Below are positions 17,209 to 26,271 of a stretch of DNA of 64,000 bases, piece by piece. The first letter of the stretch is position 1. Each line of letters opens with the position of its first letter. This DNA is from Parabacteroides sp. PF5-6 (lineage in GTDB: Bacteria > Bacteroidota > Bacteroidia > Bacteroidales > Tannerellaceae): positions 372,001-436,000 of the forward strand of contig NZ_JAQFIN010000002.1 in the NCBI RefSeq assembly GCF_029504695.1. The letters are read 5' to 3'. Under the pieces are notes generated by a model. That model had not been told where the DNA came from, did no database searches, and saw only the letters and a program-made list of their open reading frames with translations. The position numbers and the translations under genes are program-made.

Positions 17209-17215
17209 CACATCA

Positions 17216-19006
17216 TCAGATTTCGTTTCGGGAGACGGTGAAGTCGTTCCGGTATTGGACAATAAAGATATGCGTATTGATAAACCCGCCCCAGTTGTTG
17301 ACGCGTTCGAAGTGGAACCCGGTCTGTACACTCTTATAATGGATCCGGTTCAGGTTGTTCTCGAAATTGGCTCCCTGTTTGCGCAAGGCGTCAAAGAAGA
17401 ACATGGCGGTATCGAAGCCCAGGATACTGTATTTGGGGTGCGAGTTGATCAGATTCTTGCTGTACCAGTTTTTGAACTTCGTATAGAAATACTGCACATC
17501 GGGCGAGAGATTGTCGGCATAGAAATTACTATAGATATAGGTGTTCAAGGCATAGAAGTCTTCCAAGGTCTGCTGCGTATAGGTTTGCCAGTCGGGGTAT
17601 CCGAAGAGGTTGATGCTGTAGGCCGGACGCTCTTCGGTGGAGATCTCCGAGAGGGTACGCAGGTGAGGGCGTATCCGGTTCAGGGCTTCCAATGTGGCGG
17701 ATGTGGGAATGACGATGTTTCTTTTTTCCGGGTCGAGTACCTGCTCCATATCGGTGATAAAGGTCTCCGTTTGATGGGTGATCTCTTTGTAGGGGATCTG
17801 TTGCTGCTCGAATTCGGCTTTCAGGGTTTGTATATATTCCGTTTTCTCTTCCAATCCGGGCGTGGCGATCAGGATGATATTGTCCTGGTTGAATAATTTA
17901 CAAGCCGCCTGTGCCGCTCTGGCGTAGAGGTAGGAGTGCGGCGTATTGACCTGATAGACGAAGGCGTTGGAGAGTACATCGTCGTTCTTCGACGTGAAAG
18001 GAATAACATATTTCGTATTCTTTTCCTGGGCGAAGTCGGCAATCATTTTGATCTGGTCGTTCTGCACACCGCCGATAATCAGGTTCGCCCGATTCAAAGC
18101 TTCTTCTTTTAATATGTTCTGTATCTTACTCGTTCCGTCGCCGGTGTCGTAGACTGATAATTCCAATGAACAGCCGGTATTGCGCAGGCTGTCGACGGCC
18201 ATCAACAGGCCTTCGTAGTATTCGATAAACCGGGCAGCAGCCTTGGCATCGCCGGTAGAGAACGGCAAGAGCAGGGCCACCTGTATGCGATCCACCCGTT
18301 TGATCTGTTTCGGCTCATCCAGGAGGGCGTTGGTTTCCCTTTCGCCGGCGGTTTTAGGCTGTTCGGTCACGATCTCTTCGGTTTCAACCGGTATCTTGAT
18401 GACCATGCCGGCTTTCAGTCCGTCTTTCAGTTGGGGGTTCAACCGGATCAGTTCGGAGCTGGGCACATCGAACTTTCGGGAGATGCGGTAGAGGGTTTCC
18501 CGGCGTTGCACGGTATATTCCATTTCTTTCTGCACGGTCTTCTTCTCCGTCACAGGCAGTGTCTCGATGCGCATGGCGGGGATGCGGATGTTCTTGCCGA
18601 TCTGGAAGGTTTCGACCGAGAGGCCGGGGTTGGCCCGGATAATATCTTCCCCTTTGACCTTGTATCGGATCGAGAGGGAATAAAGTGTTTCTTTGGGCTG
18701 GATCGTGTGGTAGGTGTAGTTATCGTCGGTTTCGGCAGGCGTTACGGCAATATCCCGCTGCGGGATGCGCAGGGTGTCGCCGGTTCGTATTCCTTTTTCG
18801 CTCCCGGGGTTGAGGCGGTAGATATCCTCGACACTGACACCATACATGGTGGCAATGGCATAGACTGTTTGGCCCCGTTCGATCGTATGGTAAAATATAT
18901 CATCCCCTTGAACGTTAGTATTTGTAGTTTGCCGGTTGTTCACCTGCGCATAAGGGGAAAAAGGCAGACACCCCAGTAGAAATATCAGTATAAATATACG
19001 GATCAT
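17216..19006 (-). CDS. Secreted LysM protein with a periplasmic-binding-protein-like domain
   Basis: A 596-residue protein with signal peptide (ILIFLLGCLPFSPYAQ). Three LysM motifs follow in the first 210 residues (YHTIERGQTVYAIATMYGV, YHTIQPKETLYSLSIRYKV, YTVQRRETLYRISRKFDV), which bind peptidoglycan. From about 235 to 570 it resembles the type I binding-protein fold used by amino-acid ABC receptors (VALLLPFSTGDAKAAARFIEY, ANLIIGGVQNDQIKMIADFA, YVIPFTSKNDDVLSNAFVYQ). No transporter genes are nearby, so it is more likely a wall-anchored sensor or scaffold than a transport receptor. A TATCTTTG box lies 29 bases upstream on the minus strand. Confidence 0.85.
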   Translation of the reverse strand: MIRIFILIFLLGCLPFSPYAQVNNRQTTNTNVQGDDIFYHTIERGQTVYAIATMYGVSVEDIYRLNPGSEKGIRTGDTLRIPQRDIAVTPAETDDNYTYHTIQPKETLYSLSIRYKVKGEDIIRANPGLSVETFQIGKNIRIPAMRIETLPVTEKKTVQKEMEYTVQRRETLYRISRKFDVPSSELIRLNPQLKDGLKAGMVIKIPVETEEIVTEQPKTAGERETNALLDEPKQIKRVDRIQVALLLPFSTGDAKAAARFIEYYEGLLMAVDSLRNTGCSLELSVYDTGDGTSKIQNILKEEALNRANLIIGGVQNDQIKMIADFAQEKNTKYVIPFTSKNDDVLSNAFVYQVNTPHSYLYARAAQAACKLFNQDNIILIATPGLEEKTEYIQTLKAEFEQQQIPYKEITHQTETFITDMEQVLDPEKRNIVIPTSATLEALNRIRPHLRTLSEISTEERPAYSINLFGYPDWQTYTQQTLEDFYALNTYIYSNFYADNLSPDVQYFYTKFKNWYSKNLINSHPKYSILGFDTAMFFFDALRKQGANFENNLNRIHYKSVQTGFHFERVNNWGGFINTHIFIVQYRNDFTVSRNEI

Positions 19007-19034
19007 GATGATTACTTGCTTGGAATATTGGGGA

Positions 19035-19071
19035 CAAAGATAGTGTATGTCGGTATAAAATACTAATTTTG
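19035..19071. promoter_or_regulatory. Back-to-back -7 boxes of a divergent promoter region
   Basis: TATCTTTG on the minus strand (19035-19042) faces the LysM gene and TAATTTTG on the plus strand (19064-19071) faces the gene at 19085. Clear TTTG -33 boxes are not seen, so both calls are moderate. Confidence 0.5.
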
Positions 19072-19084
19072 GAAGCTAATTAGA

Positions 19085-20428
19085 ATGTATATGCAAGTGA
19101 AAAAATATAGAAAGCCAGGCGTTTTGGTGTGCTTTTTGTGTTTGAGTTTGGCATGCTTCGCCCAATATACGGTAAGGGGAGGCGAAGGCAGTCCGCTGAA
19201 GGTATTGGAGGATAAACTGAACCGGATCGAAGTATGGCTTGTCTATGGCATGGAAGGGGTGGAGATCTCGTACACCTCGGCCTCCACGGCGCATAAGTGG
19301 TATCGCTATAAAAACCGTATCCTGGAAAATGAACCGATCAGCCGATCGGCCCAGAACGGGACAACCTCGACGATCACCGGACTGAGTGAAGGGTATGGTT
19401 ACTTTGTGGAACAGGAGTCGATCCCCACCTCGTATTGTGTCTGGCTGATCGATTACAGTAAATATAGGTATACGGTGAACCAATTGGAGGCTACCTCGTC
19501 GAATCCCTGTTCGTTTGTGCAACTCTCTGGCGATCAGCCCATCCCCAATCTGGTTTATATTAATCCGGGCGGGATCCCGGCGACTGTGAACCGTTCGTTC
19601 GATATCAGTTATAATACGTTGGAATGGAGTGAGGCAGACCGCAACTTTCATGCGAAACGCATCGATCTGTCGGTGGCTGATCCCTATAAGAACAATTTAT
19701 TGGCGGCTCCGCTTTGTGATACCGGTTTCCAGTTGACGGGCGATGCGTTTGCCACCCATTTCGGAAAAGGGCAAACGATCACGACGGAAGTCTACCCAGC
19801 CGTGAAAGTGGAAGCCCATGCGGATACGACCCTAATCCTGGATGACTATCCGGGCGGGAATTCGGGGGGTGATGGGTTGTCGGCTCCAGCGACGGTCTCT
19901 TTCCGGGCGATCGCGAATGATCCGGTAGCCGCTTTTTACCTCTGGACCATTTACCGTACGGATGATGAAGAAGGGGTGAATAATCCGTTGCTCCGCTATA
20001 CGGGCGAAGAAGTGGAATATACGTTCCGGGAAGCCGGAAAGTATAAAGCGGTATTGGAGGTCTCCGACCGGACGGCTACCTGTTCGGACGTTTCGGTGGA
20101 ATATGATATCGATGTGGCCGATTCGTGGATCGAGATACCCAATGCTTTCTCTCCGGGCACTACGCCGGGGGTGAACGATGAGTTCCGCGTGGCGTATAAG
20201 TCGATCACCCGGTTTAAAGGTTGGATCTTCAACCGCTGGGGCGTGCAGATGTTCCATTGGACGGATCCGGCTCAGGGATGGGACGGGAAGAAAGGAGGCA
20301 AATATGTGCAGCCGGGCGTCTATTTCTATGTGATAGAAGCGGAAGGCTCCGACGGGAAGAAGTATAAAAAGTCCGGAGATATCAATATTCTCCGCTCAAA
20401 AACCATACAGGATGAAAGGATTGAGTAA
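19085..20428 (+). CDS. Secreted protein with PKD-like domain and type IX (type B) sorting domain
   Basis: A 447-residue protein with a signal peptide (VLVCFLCLSLACFAQ), a central region of unknown fold, a PKD-like Ig domain (about 275-350, YTFREAGKYKAVLEVSD) and a C-terminal domain of the gliding-motility-associated type (about 353-440). That last domain shows IPNAFSPGTTPGVNDEFRV, GWIFNRWGVQMF, WDGKKGG, QPGVYFYVIEAEG and a final SGDINILR. The family is exported by the type IX system and recognised by this domain. A second ATG at 19091 is equally possible and leaves a more normal leader after the predicted -7 box. It overlaps the next gene by 17 bases. Confidence 0.85.
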   Translation: MYMQVKKYRKPGVLVCFLCLSLACFAQYTVRGGEGSPLKVLEDKLNRIEVWLVYGMEGVEISYTSASTAHKWYRYKNRILENEPISRSAQNGTTSTITGLSEGYGYFVEQESIPTSYCVWLIDYSKYRYTVNQLEATSSNPCSFVQLSGDQPIPNLVYINPGGIPATVNRSFDISYNTLEWSEADRNFHAKRIDLSVADPYKNNLLAAPLCDTGFQLTGDAFATHFGKGQTITTEVYPAVKVEAHADTTLILDDYPGGNSGGDGLSAPATVSFRAIANDPVAAFYLWTIYRTDDEEGVNNPLLRYTGEEVEYTFREAGKYKAVLEVSDRTATCSDVSVEYDIDVADSWIEIPNAFSPGTTPGVNDEFRVAYKSITRFKGWIFNRWGVQMFHWTDPAQGWDGKKGGKYVQPGVYFYVIEAEGSDGKKYKKSGDINILRSKTIQDERIE

Positions 20429-21392
20429 ATCTATCGTGGCGATGTTGGCCGGAGCGTTTATCTGTTCGCTTTTGTGGTTGTCGCTGGGTTCGAATGATGC
20501 CAGCCAGGTACGCGAAAAGCGGCCGGTCGTTTCGGCAATGACGGTCACACCCGAGACACCGGCGTCGATCGAGTTTTGCGGGACGGCGTACGACCTGACC
20601 CGTTATAATATGTATGAAGGGATCGATCGGGAACTGACCAGTTTCACTTATTTTCATTCCACAACTTTATTGTTGTTCAAGCGGGCGAACTATTATTTCC
20701 CGGTGATCGAACCGATCCTGAAGGCCAACGGTGTGCCGGATGATTTCAAATACCTCGCCGTGATCGAGAGCAATCTAGACCCGCGGGTGTCCTCGCCTGC
20801 GCGGGCGGTTGGTATGTGGCAGTTCCTCGAAGGCACGGGAAAACAATACGGATTAACCATCACTCCGACCGTGGATGAGCGTTGCCATGTGGAAAAAGCA
20901 ACCGTTGCAGCGTGTAAGTACCTGAAAGAAGCGTATGCGAAGTACGGCGATTGGGCAACGGTGGCCTCTGCGTATAATGCCGGCATGGGACGGATCTCGG
21001 GCGAACTGACGAAGCAGTATGTAGATCACAGTATGGATCTCTGGGTCGTACAGGAAACCACCCGCTATATCTACCGGATCATGGCAATGAAGTTGATCTT
21101 TGAGAATCCGTATCGGTATGGTTTTGTGATCCGGGCCAAAGATCTGTATAAACCGATCGCGTGCGATGCGGTAACGGTCTCTTCCGATATCCCCGATCTG
21201 GCGGATTATGCCAAGAAGAAAGGAGTAACATACGCCGACCTGAAACGTTTCAACCCCTGGCTGCGCGACCGTAAATTGGTGACCGGCGGAAAGACATTCC
21301 AATTACAAATCCCCCGCGAAGAAGAGATGTATTACCGAACCCCGAACACGTATGTGCATAACCCGGCGTGGACGGTGGATGGCAACAATTGA
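20412..21392 (+). CDS. Lytic transglycosylase (SLT domain) with LysM-like C-terminus
   Basis: A 326-residue murein-cleaving enzyme. An N-terminal membrane anchor or signal (about 8-28) precedes a Slt-type catalytic domain (about 85-245) with the catalytic glutamate E119 in VIESNLDP, then GMWQFLEGTGKQYGL and YNAGMGRI, all hallmarks of MltD/MltC-like lytic transglycosylases. The C-terminal part (YAKKKGVTYADLKRFNPWLR, FQLQIP) looks like a degenerate LysM module. It cuts the MurNAc-GlcNAc bond to form 1,6-anhydro ends in the periplasm. The start overlaps the type IX sorted gene, so the two are translationally coupled. Confidence 0.9.
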   Translation: MKGLSKSIVAMLAGAFICSLLWLSLGSNDASQVREKRPVVSAMTVTPETPASIEFCGTAYDLTRYNMYEGIDRELTSFTYFHSTTLLLFKRANYYFPVIEPILKANGVPDDFKYLAVIESNLDPRVSSPARAVGMWQFLEGTGKQYGLTITPTVDERCHVEKATVAACKYLKEAYAKYGDWATVASAYNAGMGRISGELTKQYVDHSMDLWVVQETTRYIYRIMAMKLIFENPYRYGFVIRAKDLYKPIACDAVTVSSDIPDLADYAKKKGVTYADLKRFNPWLRDRKLVTGGKTFQLQIPREEEMYYRTPNTYVHNPAWTVDGNN

Positions 21393-21455
21393 TAATTGAT
21401 AATTGATAAAGTAGTAGATATTCCATGCAGCTGGGACTGACTCAAAAGTCTCCTA

Positions 21456-21650
21456 AAGCTCTCCTCCTTTGAAAAGGAGGAGTACGGCGAGGTACGAGCC
21501 GGGAGGTGGTTAGATCCTTAAATGTTTGTGAATAAGAATTATAAAAGAGTCTAACCACCTCCCCCTCTCCCCTTAAGCTCTCCTCCTTTGAAAAGGAGGA
21601 GAGCTTAAGGGGAGATGGTCCCCTCGCCTGGTCAGGCGAGGAGCTAAGAT
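21456..21650. repeat. Nested inverted repeats upstream of uvrA
   Basis: The 288-bp gap before uvrA holds no gene. It contains a perfect palindrome with 23-bp arms and a two-base loop (21567-21614; inner part AGCTCTCCTCC...GGAGGAGAGCT). A shorter copy of the same hairpin lies near 21460-21483. An outer pair GGGAGGTGGTTAGA / TCTAACCACCTCCC and a third hairpin CCTCGCCTGGTCAGGCGAGG (near 21623-21642) are also present. The stretch could form one large cruciform or a multi-stem RNA. Confidence 0.75.
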
Positions 21651-21680
21651 AGTGGGTTTAGTAGATAGTTTTAAAGAACA

Positions 21681-24539
21681 ATGAATAGAGAAACAGAAAA
21701 AGAAAATATCGAGGGTGGCCGGATTATCGTGTTGGGCGCCCGGGTGCATAATCTGAAAAATATAGATGTCGTTATTCCCCGGAACAAACTGACTGTGATT
21801 ACGGGCATGAGTGGAAGTGGGAAGTCTTCATTGGCTTTCGATACGATATTCGCCGAGGGGCAACGGCGGTATATCGAGACCTTCTCGGCCTATGCCCGTC
21901 ATTTCCTGGGCAATATGGAACGTCCGGATGTGGATAAGATCACCGGCTTAAGCCCAGTTATCTCCATTGAACAGAAAACGACCAACCGCAATCCGCGTTC
22001 GACGGTGGGTACTACGACGGAAGTCTACGACTTCTTCCGTTTGTTGTATGCCCGGGCGGGTGAGGCGTATTCGTATCTGACCGGGGAGAAGATGGTGAAA
22101 TATACCGAAGAGAAAGTCTTACAGTTGATTCTGGATGAATACGAAGGAGAAAAGATCTACCTCCTGGCGCCGGTCGTGCGTAACCGTAAAGGACATTATA
22201 AAGAACTGTTCGAACAGCTTCGCAAGAAAGGATACCTGAATGTGCGAGTCGACGGCGAGATCAAGGAGATCTATCACGGGATGAAGCTCGACCGCTACAA
22301 GATGCACAGCGTAGAGGTGGTGATCGATAAACTGAAAGTCGCCCGCACGGATGAACGACGCCTGAAAGAAAGCCTGAAGGTCGCGATGAAGCAGGGCGAT
22401 GGTTTGATCATGATCCTGGATGGCGAAGTCGGAGAAGTGCGCCACTACAGCCGCCGCCTGATGGACCCGGAGACCGGACTCTCGTATAGCGAACCGGCAC
22501 CCCATAACTTCTCTTTCAACTCTCCGCAGGGCGCCTGCCCCAAATGTAAGGGGTTGGGACAAGTCAATATCCTGGATATGGAAAAGATCGTGCCCGATCC
22601 TTCCCTGAGTATTTACCATGGAGGGATCGCCGCCTTGGGTAAGTACCGGAATGCGCTTATCTTCTGGCAGATCGAAGCGCTTTGTGAGAAACACGGTGTG
22701 ACCATCAAGACACCGATAAAAGATATCCCGGAAGATGCGATCGACGAGATCATGAACGGAACGGATGAGCGTTTGCAGATCAAGAATGAGGCTATCGGAG
22801 GCACGAACTATTTCCTGAGTTATGAAGGGGTAGCCAAATACATTATGATGCAACAGGATAGCGACGCCTCCGCGACGGCACAGAAATGGGCCGGCCAGTT
22901 TATCAAGATGAATACCTGCCCGGAATGTAAAGGGCAACGGCTGAATAAAGAAGCGTTACACTACCGGATCGCCGGAAAGAATATCGCGGAACTGGCGGCA
23001 ATGGATATCTCGGAACTCTATGCCTGGCTGCAGGGGATCGACGATCAACTGGATACCAAGCAAAAACAGATTGCCGTAGAGATCCTGAAAGAGATCCGTT
23101 CCCGTTTGAGTTTCCTGTTGGATGTCGGATTGGATTATCTCTCGCTTAGCCGGGCTTCGGCGACGCTCTCCGGCGGAGAAAGCCAACGGATCCGTTTGGC
23201 CACACAGATCGGCAGCCAGTTGGTGAATGTCTTGTATATCCTGGATGAACCGAGTATCGGATTACATCAACGGGACAATGTACGTCTGATCAATTCATTG
23301 AAACAATTACGCGACACGGGCAACTCGGTGGTTGTGGTGGAACACGATAAAGATATGATGCTCAGTGCCGACTATGTGGTCGATATGGGGCCGATGGCCG
23401 GGCGAAAAGGTGGAGAAGTGGTGTTTGAAGGAACGCCCGAGCAGATGTTGAAGGTGGATACCTTGACCTCGGAATTCCTGAACGGCAAAAGGGAGATCGC
23501 TATTCCCGCCGAACGAAGGAAAGGGAACGGCAAGCAGATCGTCTTGAAAGGCGCTTCGGGCAATAACCTGCAAAACGTGGATGTAACTTTCCCGTTGGGC
23601 ACATTGATCTGTGTGACCGGCGTATCGGGTAGCGGCAAATCGACATTAATCAATCATACGTTGCAGCCGATCCTGTCGCAACACTTCTATCGTTCCTTGG
23701 AGGATCCGTTGCCTTACCGATCCATAGAGGGGATTGAACACGTGGATAAGATTGTCAATGTGGATCAGTCGCCGATCGGGCGCTCGCCGCGGAGTAATCC
23801 GGCGACGTATACCGGTGTCTTCTCCGATATCCGGAATCTGTTTGTCGAACTGCCGGAATCCAAAGTGCGGGGGTATAAACCCGGACGTTTCTCTTTCAAT
23901 GTATCGGGCGGACGCTGTGAGACCTGCAAAGGGAATGGCTATAAGACTATCGAAATGAATTTCTTGCCCGATGTATTGGCACCCTGCGAGGAATGCCACG
24001 GTAAACGATATAACCGGGAGACGTTGGAAGTGCGCTTCCGGGGGAAATCTATCGCGGATGTATTGGATATGACCATCAATATGGCCGTTGAGTTCTTTGA
24101 GAATGTACCCCATATACTTTCCAAGATCAAGGTATTGCAGGATGTCGGTTTGGGATATATCAAACTGGGCCAGCCTTCGACGACCTTATCCGGCGGAGAG
24201 AGCCAGCGGGTGAAGCTGGCCACGGAACTGGCCAAGAAAGATACGGGCAAAACCTTGTATGTGTTGGATGAACCGACGACAGGGCTTCACTTCGAAGATA
24301 TACGGGTGTTGTTGGGTGTCCTTGACCGCTTGGTGGAAAAAGGAAATACCATCATTGTCATTGAGCATAATCTGGATGTGATCAAAAGCGCCGATTACCT
24401 GATCGATATGGGACCCGAAGGCGGCCGGCGCGGCGGACAACTGCTCTTTGCCGGAACTCCCGAAGAACTGGTCAAAAGCGGAGTCGGCTTTACGGCTGGC
24501 TTCCTGAAGGAGGAACTGAGAGAGTCAATTACGAATTAA
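21681..24539 (+). CDS. uvrA: Excinuclease ABC subunit A
   Basis: A 952-residue UvrA, the damage-recognition ATPase of nucleotide excision repair that loads UvrB on lesions. All family parts are present: first Walker A GMSGSGKSS, UvrB-binding and insertion regions, zinc finger 1 (CPKCKGLG ... CPECKGQR), signature LSGGESQRIRLA with ILDEPSIGLHQRD, second Walker A GVSGSGKST, zinc finger 2 (CETCKGNG ... CEECHGKR) and second signature LSGGESQRVKLA with VLDEPTTGLHFED. Length is normal. Bacteroidetes commonly carry more than one UvrA paralogue; I cannot tell which this is. It is followed by a radical SAM gene after an A/T-rich inverted repeat. Confidence 0.96.
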   Translation: MNRETEKENIEGGRIIVLGARVHNLKNIDVVIPRNKLTVITGMSGSGKSSLAFDTIFAEGQRRYIETFSAYARHFLGNMERPDVDKITGLSPVISIEQKTTNRNPRSTVGTTTEVYDFFRLLYARAGEAYSYLTGEKMVKYTEEKVLQLILDEYEGEKIYLLAPVVRNRKGHYKELFEQLRKKGYLNVRVDGEIKEIYHGMKLDRYKMHSVEVVIDKLKVARTDERRLKESLKVAMKQGDGLIMILDGEVGEVRHYSRRLMDPETGLSYSEPAPHNFSFNSPQGACPKCKGLGQVNILDMEKIVPDPSLSIYHGGIAALGKYRNALIFWQIEALCEKHGVTIKTPIKDIPEDAIDEIMNGTDERLQIKNEAIGGTNYFLSYEGVAKYIMMQQDSDASATAQKWAGQFIKMNTCPECKGQRLNKEALHYRIAGKNIAELAAMDISELYAWLQGIDDQLDTKQKQIAVEILKEIRSRLSFLLDVGLDYLSLSRASATLSGGESQRIRLATQIGSQLVNVLYILDEPSIGLHQRDNVRLINSLKQLRDTGNSVVVVEHDKDMMLSADYVVDMGPMAGRKGGEVVFEGTPEQMLKVDTLTSEFLNGKREIAIPAERRKGNGKQIVLKGASGNNLQNVDVTFPLGTLICVTGVSGSGKSTLINHTLQPILSQHFYRSLEDPLPYRSIEGIEHVDKIVNVDQSPIGRSPRSNPATYTGVFSDIRNLFVELPESKVRGYKPGRFSFNVSGGRCETCKGNGYKTIEMNFLPDVLAPCEECHGKRYNRETLEVRFRGKSIADVLDMTINMAVEFFENVPHILSKIKVLQDVGLGYIKLGQPSTTLSGGESQRVKLATELAKKDTGKTLYVLDEPTTGLHFEDIRVLLGVLDRLVEKGNTIIVIEHNLDVIKSADYLIDMGPEGGRRGGQLLFAGTPEELVKSGVGFTAGFLKEELRESITN

Positions 24540-24540
24540 A

Positions 24541-24621
24541 AATTACGAATTACGAATGAGATAGCTACTTCGTAATTGACTAATTAATTCGTAATTTTTA
24601 ATTCGTAATTCGTAATTGAAT
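24541..24621. repeat. A/T-rich inverted repeat between uvrA and the radical SAM gene
   Basis: ACGAATTAAAAATTACGAAT on the left meets ATTCGTAATTTTTAATTCGT on the right, so nearly the whole spacer can form one long weak hairpin. It is built from the same ATTACGA word as the spacer at 14644-14730. Confidence 0.65.
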
Positions 24622-25536
24622 ATGAAACGCTATAACGATTTCGGGGATTTTCTGAAAGGGGTGTTTCCTTTTAAGGTGCAGAAGATCTCTATTAACGCCG
24701 GTTTCACCTGTCCCAACCGGGACGGGACGAAGGGCTGGGGCGGTTGCACGTATTGCAACAACCAGACCTTTAGTCCGGAGTATTGCCGGACAGAGAAGTC
24801 GGTCAGCCAACAACTCGAAGAGGGTGTCGCTTTCTTCTCCCGCAAATACCCGGAGATGAGATACCTGGCCTATTTCCAGGCCTACACGAATACCTATGGT
24901 GAACTGGAAATCCTAAAACAAAAGTATGAAGAAGCTCTGGCCTTTCCGGGTGTCGTCGGGTTGATTATCGGGACCCGGCCCGACTGTATGCCGGATAACT
25001 TACTGCAGTACCTGACGGAACGTTCCCGTGATGTTTTTATCCTGGTGGAATACGGGGTGGAGACCACATCGGATGTCACCCTTGAACGGATCAACCGGGG
25101 ACATAGTTGGGAAGAGGCCCGGAATGCGATTGTCCGAACCGCATCGAACGGCATCTATACCGGAGCGCATATTATCCTGGGATTGCCGGGAGAGAGCCGG
25201 GAAGAGATCCTGCACCACGCGGATGTCTTATCCAAACTGCCCCTGACGACACTGAAGCTCCATCAGTTGCAACTGATCCGCCAGACCCGCATGGGGAAAG
25301 AATATGAAGAATATCCCGAACATTTCACCTTGTTCACTGCCGATGACTATGTTGAATTGGTTATCGATTTCCTGGAACGATTGAACCCTTCCATCGTAGT
25401 CGAACGCTTTGTCTCCCAGTCGCCGAAAGAACTACTGATCGCACCGGACTGGGGACTTAAGAACCATGAGTTTACCGCCAAAGTCAATCGACGCTTACAA
25501 GAAAGGGATACTTCTCAAGGAAAGTCTGAACTTTGA
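24622..25536 (+). CDS. TIGR01212-family radical SAM protein (YhcC-like)
   Basis: A 304-residue iron-sulfur radical SAM enzyme. The cluster cysteines are C30, C42 and C45 in CPNRDGTKGWGGCTYCNN, the wide spacing typical of the TIGR01212/YhcC group rather than CX3CX2C. Further family motifs are YFQAYTNTYG, VGLIIGTRPDC, LVEYGVETTSD and HIILGLPGESREEI. The reaction and substrate are not established for this family. I start at the ATG at 24622; a TTG six bases earlier is also in frame but lies in the repeat. The stop codon is within the left arm of a 29-bp hairpin. Confidence 0.9.
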   Translation: MKRYNDFGDFLKGVFPFKVQKISINAGFTCPNRDGTKGWGGCTYCNNQTFSPEYCRTEKSVSQQLEEGVAFFSRKYPEMRYLAYFQAYTNTYGELEILKQKYEEALAFPGVVGLIIGTRPDCMPDNLLQYLTERSRDVFILVEYGVETTSDVTLERINRGHSWEEARNAIVRTASNGIYTGAHIILGLPGESREEILHHADVLSKLPLTTLKLHQLQLIRQTRMGKEYEEYPEHFTLFTADDYVELVIDFLERLNPSIVVERFVSQSPKELLIAPDWGLKNHEFTAKVNRRLQERDTSQGKSEL

Positions 25537-25617
25537 TTCTAATGATTAAATGATTTACTATGAACCCGAGTATATTGTATATGCAGACTCATAGTAAATC
25601 ATTTAATCATTAGAATC
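25535..25617. terminator. Bidirectional hairpin with perfect 29-bp arms
   Basis: Arms at 25535-25563 and 25589-25617 are perfectly complementary (starting GATTCTAATGATTAAATG) around a 25-base loop. The arms contain most of the stop codons of both convergent genes. Transcripts from either side end in the same structure. Confidence 0.8.
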
Positions 25618-26104
25618 ACAGTTCCAGATTTCCTTGAAAAGTAATGCTCTGCCGATTGACCGGTTGCACGAAGATGGTTGCCGAACCGTCATTGAAGACC
25701 TTGACCGTATAAGTGAATTTATCTTCATCCGTCCGGACTTCGAATCGGATATCCGCCGTGCCTTTATCATCGAACGTGATATTTTTATCGGTTAGGGATT
25801 TGGCAAAGCGTAAGCCGTCGCCACCTCCATACGGGATATTGTAAGCCCTTCCGAAATAGGGCAGATGAGAGATCACGGAATCTCCGCGCATTTCCAGTGT
25901 ATACGACGAGGTCAGGTTGACCGGCGTCCCATTCAAGGGCAACGCCCGTTCCACTTCTATCGTATAATATCCACTTTCCAGTAGTTCCTTTACTTCCTTT
26001 TGCTTTTGTTCTTTTTTCTCTTGTTTGCTTTGTGCCATCGTCGGTTGAACAACTCCGATCAATAGAATAGAAACCAAGAAGAACATAGACTTTAACCTTT
26101 TCAT
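25616..26104 (-). CDS. DUF4251-domain secreted protein
   Basis: A 162-residue protein with a signal peptide (FFLVSILLIGVVQPTMAQ), a short charged helix (KQEKKEQKQKEVKELLES) and a DUF4251 domain with the features GYYTIEVERALPLNG, YTLEMRGDSVISHLPYFGRAY and PYGGGDGLRF. The family is common in Bacteroidetes and has no known function. It is convergent with the radical SAM gene and divergent from the TonB-plug gene. Confidence 0.85.
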   Translation of the reverse strand: MKRLKSMFFLVSILLIGVVQPTMAQSKQEKKEQKQKEVKELLESGYYTIEVERALPLNGTPVNLTSSYTLEMRGDSVISHLPYFGRAYNIPYGGGDGLRFAKSLTDKNITFDDKGTADIRFEVRTDEDKFTYTVKVFNDGSATIFVQPVNRQSITFQGNLEL

Positions 26105-26271
26105 AATACCTTTTATTTGACGTTTTGCAATCGTTTCCCTTCCCCCGTAAAAGTGATTGGGGCAATGAGGGAATCTTGAAACTATTCATCACCTCTCTTG
26201 TTATAAATATAACATTGTATTTGTTGAAAAGTTTAAGTTTATGTCGGGAGTTTATTTATATTTGTAGACAA

